This document shows positions 7,328 through 12,776 of a stretch of DNA of 14,586 bases, in pieces (the stretch's first letter is position 1; every line of letters begins with the position of its first letter). The notes beneath the pieces were generated by a model. The model made no database searches. It was not told the origin of the DNA and saw only the letters and a list, made by a program, of their open reading frames with translations. A program made the translations under genes and the position numbers. Where the stretch lies: assembly GCA_033791605.1 (NCBI GenBank), contig JASJGJ010000017.1, forward strand, positions 1 through 14,586, in the 5' to 3' direction. Source of the stretch: Porticoccus sp033791605 (GTDB taxonomy: Bacteria; Pseudomonadota; Gammaproteobacteria; Pseudomonadales; Porticoccaceae).

Positions 7328-7936
7328 CTATGCCTCTGCTGCCTTATCACCCAACAGCAATCGTTCCAAATAGCGGGCAATAACATCGACTTCCAGGTTC
7401 ACACGGGTTCCAGGCTGATAAGTCCCCATCACTGTTTTCTCCAGTGTATGAGGCACAATATTCAATTCAAACTCAGCCCCTTCTACTTTATTCACAGTAA
7501 GACTAGTGCCATCCACAGTAATCGAGCCTTTATGGGCAATATATTTGGCCAACGCTTTCGGTGCACGAATGCGGAAACGCTCCGACCGGGCATCAGGATA
7601 ACGGCTAACCACCTCACCCACATCATCGACATGACCGGAAACCAAATGCCCGCCTAATCGAGAGTCGGGAGTCAAAGCTCGCTCCAAATTTACCGGGGTT
7701 CCTGTGGACCAATCTCCGATAGATGTCATCGCTAGGGATTCAGATGAGATATCAGCCACATAGCCATCACCGGGCAGCTCTACAACTGTCAGGCAAACAC
7801 CATTCGTGGAAATACTGTCACCCAACTGCACACCAGTTAAGTCCAAATCATTGGTTTTTACTCGCAGCCGCACATCGCCGCCGCGAGGCTCACACACCAC
7901 AATTTCACCGATTGCTTCAATAATTCCAGTAAACAT
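7328..7936 (-). CDS. ribE: riboflavin synthase alpha subunit
   Basis: RibE dismutates two molecules of 6,7-dimethyl-8-ribityllumazine into riboflavin and the pyrimidine precursor, the last step of the pathway; it works as a trimer. I take the ATG at 7934-7936, which gives the family N-terminus MFTGIIEAIG and 202 residues. A GTG nine bases upstream would only add three residues and would swallow the weak AGTGG binding site. Two lumazine-binding repeats of about 95 residues are visible, with GDSISTNGVCLTV in the first, matched by GSITVDGTSLTVN in the second, and HLVSGHVDDVG closing the linker region. Confidence 0.97.
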   Translation of the reverse strand: MFTGIIEAIGEIVVCEPRGGDVRLRVKTNDLDLTGVQLGDSISTNGVCLTVVELPGDGYVADISSESLAMTSIGDWSTGTPVNLERALTPDSRLGGHLVSGHVDDVGEVVSRYPDARSERFRIRAPKALAKYIAHKGSITVDGTSLTVNKVEGAEFELNIVPHTLEKTVMGTYQPGTRVNLEVDVIARYLERLLLGDKAAEA

Positions 7937-7980
7937 AACAACCACTATTCAATGACAGAGTATTTGCCCTAACAGCCCGA

Positions 7981-9084
7981 TCAACACCTGACGGGGCTCG
8001 CCGTTATACGAATATCACATCCCACCTGCCGAATATCGATAATATCCAAAGCTACCTGCTGATCCATACGATCGAAGGGCAGAGACAATAACGGACGCGC
8101 TGAACTACCCAGTAACTTGGGTGCCATGTAGATCACAAATTCATCCACCAAGCCCGCCTGCAAGAAAGCTCCGGCCAGCTCCGCTCCGGCTTCCACCAAC
8201 ACGTTATTACATTCTTTTTCTGCCAACAGGCTTAACAATGCCGACAAATCAACCTGGCCATCGTTACCCGCCATACAAATAATTTCATCATTATTTCGGC
8301 CTGAACCTTCGCAGGACGTCACAATAAGAGTAGCACCTTGAACAGAAAGCACTTTTGCATCAGCCGGCGTTTTCAACTTGCTATCAACGACGACACGCAA
8401 TGGCTGCCGGGCCGCAACTTCATCAGCATTTTCCAACCCCAGCTCATCCGCCCTTACTGTTAGGGACGGATCATCGTGCAATATAGTGCCGATACCCGTC
8501 ACTATGGCGCAATGTCTCGCTCGAAGCCGCTGCACATCCTGTCGGGCTGCAGCGCCAGTAATCCACTGACTCTCACCGCTCTCCATTGCCGTACGCCCAT
8601 CCAGGCTCATGGCTAACTTAACGGTCACCCAAGGCAACCCATACTGCTGGCGCTTAATAAAACCACGGTTTAGCTGTTGTGCTTCAGTTTCAAGCAGGGG
8701 GCCATCTACGATGACGCCCGCTTGCTGAAGTAACGTCAGCCCACTTCCAGAAACTTTCGGGTTTGGATCGGTCATGCCGTAAACCACCCGAGCCACTCCT
8801 GCTGCGATCAATGCATCTGCGCAAGGTGGCGTGCGGCCATAATGGCTACAAGGCTCCAACGTGACGTAGACAGTAGCCCCTTTTGCTAGACCACCGGCCT
8901 GCTGCAAAGCATTCACCTCGGCATGGGCCTCTCCCGCCCTTTGGTGCCAACCTTCGCCCACGACCGAGCCATCTTGGGTTATCACACAACCCACCGCAGG
9001 GTTAGGCATACAAGTATATTGCCCTCTGGCGGCCAACTTCAGCGCCCTGGCCATCATGACAAGGTCACCGCAATTTGGTGACAT
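7981..9084 (-). CDS. ribD: bifunctional riboflavin deaminase/reductase RibD
   Basis: RibD carries out the second and third steps of the pyrimidine arm: deamination of the 2,5-diaminopyrimidine and reduction of the ribosyl side chain to ribityl with NADPH. The 367 residues are full length. The N-terminal deaminase (to about residue 145) has the zinc site HAE (54-56) and PCSHYGRTPPC with Cys79 and Cys88. The C-terminal reductase (about 150-367) begins at LPWVTVKLAMSLDGRTA and contains SQWITG and VEAGAELAGAF. Only 5 bases separate it from nrdR, whose end supplies AAAAGGG as a distant binding site. An ATG pair at residues 10-11 is a possible alternative start. Confidence 0.97.
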   Translation of the reverse strand: MSPNCGDLVMMARALKLAARGQYTCMPNPAVGCVITQDGSVVGEGWHQRAGEAHAEVNALQQAGGLAKGATVYVTLEPCSHYGRTPPCADALIAAGVARVVYGMTDPNPKVSGSGLTLLQQAGVIVDGPLLETEAQQLNRGFIKRQQYGLPWVTVKLAMSLDGRTAMESGESQWITGAAARQDVQRLRARHCAIVTGIGTILHDDPSLTVRADELGLENADEVAARQPLRVVVDSKLKTPADAKVLSVQGATLIVTSCEGSGRNNDEIICMAGNDGQVDLSALLSLLAEKECNNVLVEAGAELAGAFLQAGLVDEFVIYMAPKLLGSSARPLLSLPFDRMDQQVALDIIDIRQVGCDIRITASPVRC

Positions 9085-9089
9085 CAGAC

Positions 9090-9563
9090 TCAGCCCTTTT
9101 CCTGTTCGGGAAGATTGTTTTCCAAGCGATCCAGCTCGGCACGAAATTCACTGAGATCTTGAAAGCTTCGATACACTGAAGCAAAGCGCACATAGGCTAC
9201 CTCGTCCAATTCCCTCAACTCTGTCATGACTCTTTCGCCGATCATTCTTGAGGTTATTTCACGCTCTCCGGCAGCTCGCAACTGGTGTTGAATATGGGAT
9301 ATAGCCCCTTCAATTTGTTCGATACCTACCGGACGCTTTTCCAACGCCCTCAACAATCCCGCCCTAAGCTTATCTTCATCAAAGGGCTCGCGAGTATCAT
9401 CGCTTTTGATCACCCGGGGCATCAGCAGCTCAGCAAGCTCATAAGTGGTAAAGCGCTCATGGCAGGATAGACATTCACGCCGACGACGCACCTGACCACC
9501 TTCGGCGACCAAACGAGAGTCAATAACTTTGGTATCCTCTGCACTGCAGAAAGGACAATACAT
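9090..9563 (-). CDS. nrdR: transcriptional repressor NrdR
   Basis: NrdR represses ribonucleotide reductase genes; it senses the nucleotide pool with an ATP-cone and binds paired NrdR boxes. The 157 residues show the N-terminal zinc ribbon with Cys3, Cys6, Cys31 and Cys34 (MYCPFC and CLSCHERFTTYE), then the ATP-cone from about residue 49 (PRVIKSDDTREPFDEDKL onward). No NrdR box was found elsewhere in the window, so its targets are off-window. It is the first gene of the riboflavin run; its own binding site before the ATG is weak. Confidence 0.97.
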   Translation of the reverse strand: MYCPFCSAEDTKVIDSRLVAEGGQVRRRRECLSCHERFTTYELAELLMPRVIKSDDTREPFDEDKLRAGLLRALEKRPVGIEQIEGAISHIQHQLRAAGEREITSRMIGERVMTELRELDEVAYVRFASVYRSFQDLSEFRAELDRLENNLPEQEKG

Positions 9564-9606
9564 GGCAACGACTTCATTCAGTTAAAATAGGCGAGCATGG
9601 TACCAC

Positions 9607-9633
9607 ATTTTACCGACATCTCAGCCGCGGCAA
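9607..9633 (-). promoter_or_regulatory. possible nrdR-rib operon promoter
   Basis: On the - strand TTGCCG (9628-9633) and TAAAAT (9607-9612) lie between the glyA terminator and nrdR. The -10 matches five of six bases, but the 15-base spacer is short, so this is a weak call. Some promoter is needed here because the upstream hairpin should stop transcription from glyA. Confidence 0.3.
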
Positions 9634-9664
9634 GGGCCGCACAAATCAGACGAAGCAGACAAGT

Positions 9665-9692
9665 AAAAGCCCCGCACAGGCAGGGCTTTTTT
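9665..9692. terminator. bidirectional rho-independent terminator after glyA
   Basis: AAAAGCCC (9665-9672) and GGGCTTTT (9683-9690) form an 8-bp perfect stem, which extends inward by two or three pairs around the tetraloop ACAG. In the - strand RNA it follows glyA by about 30 bases and ends in UUUUACUU. On the + strand it is followed by six T, so it can also stop transcription in that direction. Confidence 0.85.
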
Positions 9693-9720
9693 CAAGCAAC
9701 AAACAGCTTATCCGTACGAT

Positions 9721-10980
9721 TTAGCCATAAACGGGGAATCGCCCACAAACTTCCAACACCCGTGCTTTCACCTCTGGAATGACTTGTTCTGACGTACCAT
9801 TTTCCAAGCTATCCAACACATCACAAATCCAGTTGGCAAGATCAACGGATTCCGTTTCAGCAAAACCACGGGTAGTAATTGCTGGGGTACCAATACGAAG
9901 GCCAGACGTCACGAATGGCGAACGCGGGTCATTGGGCACCGCGTTTTTGTTCACGGTAATATAGGCTTCACCCAAGGCTGCATCTGCATCTTTACCGGTG
10001 TACTCCTTACCGATCAAGTCGACCAGCATCAGGTGATTCTCAGTACCGCTGGATACAATCTTAATGCCGCGCGCCATAAAGGTAGCCGCCATCGCCTTAG
10101 CGTTTTTTACCACTTGCTGTTGATAGACTTTAAACTCATCCGTCATAGCTTCTTTAAACGATATCGCCTTCGCTGCAATCACGTGACACAAAGGGCCACC
10201 TTGACCACCGGGGAATACCGCTGAATTTATTTTCTTGGCCAACTCTTCACTGTTTGTGAGAATAATGCCACCGCGAGGACCTCGCAGGGTTTTATGGGTC
10301 GTAGACGTCACCACATCGGCGAAAGGCATTGGGTTGGGATAAACACCCGCAGCAATCAAACCGGCAACATGGGCCATATCGACCATCAGATAAGCGCCCA
10401 CTTTATCGGCAATCTCACGGAAGCGTTCCCAATCCAGAATTCCGGAGTACGCGGAGAAACCGGCAATAATCATTGTTGGTTGATGCTCAACAGCCAGCGC
10501 TTCGACCTGCTCATAATCCACCAAACCCGTTTCAGGGTTCAGTCCATACTGCACTGCGTTATAGATTTTTCCAGAAAAGCTCGGCTTGGCACCGTGTGTC
10601 AGGTGACCACCGGCATCCAAGCTCATACCCAATACCGTATCACCCGGCAGGCAAAGTGCCTGATAAACAGCACTGTTCGCTTGTGATCCTGAATGTGGCT
10701 GTACATTAGCGAACGCCGCACCAAATAACTGGGTGACGCGCTGAATAGCCAGCTCTTCCGTCTGATCGACAAATTCACAACCACCGTAATAACGCTTATG
10801 AGGGTATCCTTCTGCGTATTTATTGGTGAGCTTAGTGCCCTGAGCGGCCATTACCGCTGGGCTGGTATAGTTTTCAGAGGCAATCAGTTCAATATGCTCT
10901 TCTTGACGCTGCCCTTCATGCTGAATGGCAGCCCATACTTCTGGGTCAAAACTGGCAATGGTTTGGTCTTTATCAAACAT
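9721..10980 (-). CDS. glyA: serine hydroxymethyltransferase
   Basis: GlyA is a pyridoxal-phosphate enzyme that converts serine and tetrahydrofolate to glycine and 5,10-methylene-tetrahydrofolate, the main source of one-carbon units. I take the ATG at 10978-10980 (MFDKDQTIASFDPEVW), which gives the standard 419 residues; extending to 11043 would add 21 residues that do not fit the family and would run through the likely promoter. The conserved NYTSPAVMAAQGT, the HSGSQANSAVY substrate region and TSTTHKTLRGPRGG with the cofactor lysine Lys230 are all present. It is followed by a strong terminator and then nrdR, a common gammaproteobacterial neighbour pair, but the terminator suggests it is transcribed alone. 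Confidence 0.97.
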   Translation of the reverse strand: MFDKDQTIASFDPEVWAAIQHEGQRQEEHIELIASENYTSPAVMAAQGTKLTNKYAEGYPHKRYYGGCEFVDQTEELAIQRVTQLFGAAFANVQPHSGSQANSAVYQALCLPGDTVLGMSLDAGGHLTHGAKPSFSGKIYNAVQYGLNPETGLVDYEQVEALAVEHQPTMIIAGFSAYSGILDWERFREIADKVGAYLMVDMAHVAGLIAAGVYPNPMPFADVVTSTTHKTLRGPRGGIILTNSEELAKKINSAVFPGGQGGPLCHVIAAKAISFKEAMTDEFKVYQQQVVKNAKAMAATFMARGIKIVSSGTENHLMLVDLIGKEYTGKDADAALGEAYITVNKNAVPNDPRSPFVTSGLRIGTPAITTRGFAETESVDLANWICDVLDSLENGTSEQVIPEVKARVLEVCGRFPVYG

Positions 10981-11032
10981 GAGGCTCACACTGGTAGTTG
11001 GTATACGGAAAATGGTGTAAAAAAGAGCGCGA

Positions 11033-11038
11033 ATTGTA
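11033..11038 (-). promoter_or_regulatory. likely -10 of the glyA promoter
   Basis: TACAAT on the - strand (five of six consensus bases) lies 52 bases upstream of the glyA ATG. No good -35 sits at the right distance, so it may need an activator. I see no clear PurR or MetR site. Confidence 0.4.
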
Positions 11039-11225
11039 CACAAAACAACCGCGAAATCCCATATTTGTTGTCATCGCGCTCAAGAACCAAGTAATACCAT
11101 TACTCATTCTAATCAGGTATAACAGGACAAGCTTCGTACAGGATAGTATTGGAATTATCAGATTCAACGGAATGAATCAGTTCAGAAAGACCTAGCTAGC
11201 CGTTGCGCATCATTCTCAAAATTCC

Positions 11226-11250
11226 TAAAGGGGTTTTTTCTCCGCCCCTA
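11226..11250 (+). repeat. AGGGG/CCCCT palindrome, copy 1
   Basis: TAAAGGGG (11226-11233) faces CCCCTA (11245-11250); five pairs (AGGGG/CCCCT) form. The right half lies in TCTCCGCCCCT (11239-11249), an 11-base string found again at 11667-11677. Confidence 0.5.
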
Positions 11251-11561
11251 AATATCCAAATTCATTTTTCTAAGTTTTATAGGTTACTGGATGAAAATCT
11301 CAATCAACTAGGAGTGTGTACCACCTTGCTGGATATACACCATCATTGCAGCTTGGATTATTTTTTTATCTTTAAAATATTTCCTTATGTAGAGGGAGAA
11401 AGCCTTATTTTGCTGTTACTGGATGCGGGTGCGCAATTTGTTTTATTTATTTTGTTTTTTGAGAGTGTGAGAGATTTATATCTAAATAAGAGAGAGATGA
11501 GGCTAGGAAAAAAATATTGATGGGTTCTTTTTTTTCTTAACACTATCATTTTCTGTGACGG

Positions 11562-11620
11562 CCTACTTCGTAATCGAGAGGCGTTGGGTTATGGCGAAAC
11601 CTAGCTCCAAAAAATAGGAG
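11562..11620. repeat. chain of small inverted repeats
   Basis: Three short stems follow one another: GCCT...AGGC (11562-11582 area), GGTT...AACC (11587-11601 area) and CTCC...GGAG (11606-11620 area). On the - strand the middle part reads TAGGTTTCGCCATAACCCAA, which resembles a decayed copy of a dispersed intergenic repeat type with TAGGTTGGG...CCCAAC ends. Similarity to that repeat is from memory and uncertain. Confidence 0.3.
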
Positions 11621-11623
11621 ATA

Positions 11624-11685
11624 AAAGGGGCCGATGAAATTTGAGAGAAGCTATCACTTCTATTTGTCTCCGCCCCTTTGTTTTT
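11624..11685 (+). terminator. long-range stem AAAGGGGC/GCCCCTTT followed by GTTTTT
   Basis: AAAGGGGC (11624-11631) and GCCCCTTT (11672-11679) pair perfectly over 8 bases around a 40-base loop. The loop contains further pairings: GAGA (11643-11646) with TCTC (11667-11670) and GAAG (11647-11650) with CTTC (11657-11660). The outer stem is followed by GTTTTT, so on the + strand it looks like a terminator or the 3' end of a structured RNA. What would be transcribed into it is unknown; no gene lies directly upstream on that strand. Confidence 0.4.
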
Positions 11686-11715
11686 CGGCATTCAACTGCC
11701 CCATAAAGTCTGAAG

Positions 11716-11748
11716 GTGACAAATAGCATTTGTCGTTTAAAATATAAT
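11716..11748 (+). promoter_or_regulatory. promoter of the phosphatase-like gene
   Basis: GTGACA (11716-11721) and TAAAAT (11738-11743) are 16 bases apart, each one base from consensus. A perfect TATAAT follows at 11743-11748 but is too far from that -35. The start codon is 34 bases beyond the proposed -10. Confidence 0.5.
11718..11734. promoter_or_regulatory. perfect palindrome GACAAAT-AGC-ATTTGTC, probable operator
   Basis: Two 7-base arms with a 3-base spacer lie over the -35 and spacer of the promoter above. The size and position suit a dimeric repressor. The right arm ATTTGTC also occurs at 11662-11668. The regulator is unknown; none is encoded nearby. Confidence 0.45.
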
Positions 11749-11776
11749 AAATAAAATTTAAAGTGAGCTTTGGACA

Positions 11777-12694
11777 ATGACAGTCGAGTTGGTAATAGCT
11801 TTAGGTGCTCTCGTCGTATCTTTTTTGGGTTCGGCTCTTAATTATTACAAATTGAAAGATGCTAGAAAAGCTTGGGAACACGAGCAAAAAATTTCGTTAG
11901 AAAAAGAAATTTTCTTTAAAAGATTAGAAAAAAGATATTCTCTTTATGAAAAAACATTTTCACTTCTTGGATCTGTTCGGGATATCGAATACCCAACAGA
12001 ACATCATGTAGATCTGAAAAAAAATAGGAAAAATCTAATAGAAACGGCCGACTCGCTTCTCGAAGAATTGTATGGTGAAGCCGGCTTGTTTATGGAGTAT
12101 GAAACCCGCTCATGTATCCTTAAAACTTATCAAACCTCATACCGGTATTCTAAAGGGGAAGCCTCTTTGTCAGAACTTATTGATAGCTATTACAAAGCCA
12201 GAAGATACCTTAGAAAGGACTTGTCATTCGACGATAGCGAAGGAACAAAGACAACACAAGATATTCTGAAAGATAAAAAGACAGAAATGATAGAGAAAAA
12301 ACATCGTACTGAAAAATCAATGTGGGTAGAAAAAGGCATGCTAGCGCGTTCTTCACGGCCAGGCTATCCGGACAAAAATGTATCGTTGAATACATTGAAT
12401 GAAACGGTTGCGATGTGGAAAACCCAAGGTATTAAGTCGATTGTATGCCTGTTAAGTGATAATGAAATTAGAATGTATTACAAAAGTATAAATTCTAATT
12501 TAATTGAATTTTATAAAGCAAAAGGATTCGAGGTTTTTCATCAAAGTATTGAGGATTACCTTAATCCTCCTGTAAGTAACGATGAATTAATCGAAATAAA
12601 ATCTGAATATAAACTGATGACACAGCCTGTGATGGTTCATTGTGGCGCCGGACAAGATCGAACAGGACAAGTTGTTGAATATATAACAAATTAA
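11777..12694 (+). CDS. membrane-anchored helical protein fused to a dual-specificity-phosphatase-like domain, C-terminus probably truncated
   Basis: I do not recognise this 305-residue protein as a named family. Residues 3-23 form one membrane segment (VELVIALGALVVSFLGSALN), then Lys/Glu-rich helices (24-60) of coiled-coil character, a further helical region to about 150, and a charged linker (152-180). From 181 the sequence resembles DUSP23-type phosphatases: WVEKGMLARSSRPGY, GIKSIVCLL, a possible general acid Asp260 in IEDYLNPP, and the active-site loop HCGAGQDRTG with Cys289 and Arg295 (C-x5-R). Only 10 residues follow Arg295, whereas these domains usually need 25 or more, so the end looks lost. 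Membrane topology would put the phosphatase in the cytoplasm. The ATG has AAGTGAG nine bases upstream. Base composition is far more AT-rich than the flanking genes (22% G+C at 11881-11940), which suggests transfer. Function unknown. Confidence 0.75.
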   Translation: MTVELVIALGALVVSFLGSALNYYKLKDARKAWEHEQKISLEKEIFFKRLEKRYSLYEKTFSLLGSVRDIEYPTEHHVDLKKNRKNLIETADSLLEELYGEAGLFMEYETRSCILKTYQTSYRYSKGEASLSELIDSYYKARRYLRKDLSFDDSEGTKTTQDILKDKKTEMIEKKHRTEKSMWVEKGMLARSSRPGYPDKNVSLNTLNETVAMWKTQGIKSIVCLLSDNEIRMYYKSINSNLIEFYKAKGFEVFHQSIEDYLNPPVSNDELIEIKSEYKLMTQPVMVHCGAGQDRTGQVVEYITN

Positions 12695-12710
12695 AGGGGC
12701 CAGCTCCTTT
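12693..12710. repeat. AAAGGGGCC palindrome at the end of the phosphatase-like gene
   Basis: AAAGGGGCCAGCTCCTTT begins inside the stop codon of the + strand gene. AAAGGGG pairs with CTCCTTT (one G-U pair) around CCAG. It shares AAAGGGGCC with 11624-11632. It sits between convergent genes and could act as a weak terminator, but no U run follows. It may instead mark the boundary of an inserted segment. Confidence 0.4.
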
Positions 12711-12776
12711 ACCTTCCACTCACAATCAAAAACCTTTAAAATCAATTTCTTAATACAGGAAAAGTCAATCCTGCTC

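Larger units (their letters stand above)
11044..11776. other. AT-rich intergenic region with several palindromes, no convincing gene
   Basis: About 730 bases between the glyA promoter and the + strand gene at 11777. The longest open frame, 11203-11520 on the + strand, starts only at TTG, contains no early in-frame ATG, has no clear binding site and encodes a low-complexity hydrophobic sequence I do not recognise. What can be seen instead is a series of short inverted repeats, listed separately, with the densest cluster at 11560-11740. No tRNA or known riboswitch was recognised. Confidence 0.6.

Noticed and set aside
10981..11043. N-terminal extension of GlyA by 21 residues
   Set aside because: The extension runs through the likely -10, does not resemble GlyA, and the family N-terminus begins at the ATG at 10980.
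11203..11520. Open frame of 105 codons on the + strand as a gene
   Set aside because: Only a TTG start, no clear ribosome binding site, no early ATG and no recognisable motif; it lies in AT-rich DNA where long frames arise by chance.
11583..11696. Integron attC site, from GTTGGGT (11583-11589) and ATTCAAC (11690-11696)
   Set aside because: Both strings match the short core consensus, but their order is reversed relative to an attC site on either strand, and there is no integrase or cassette array.
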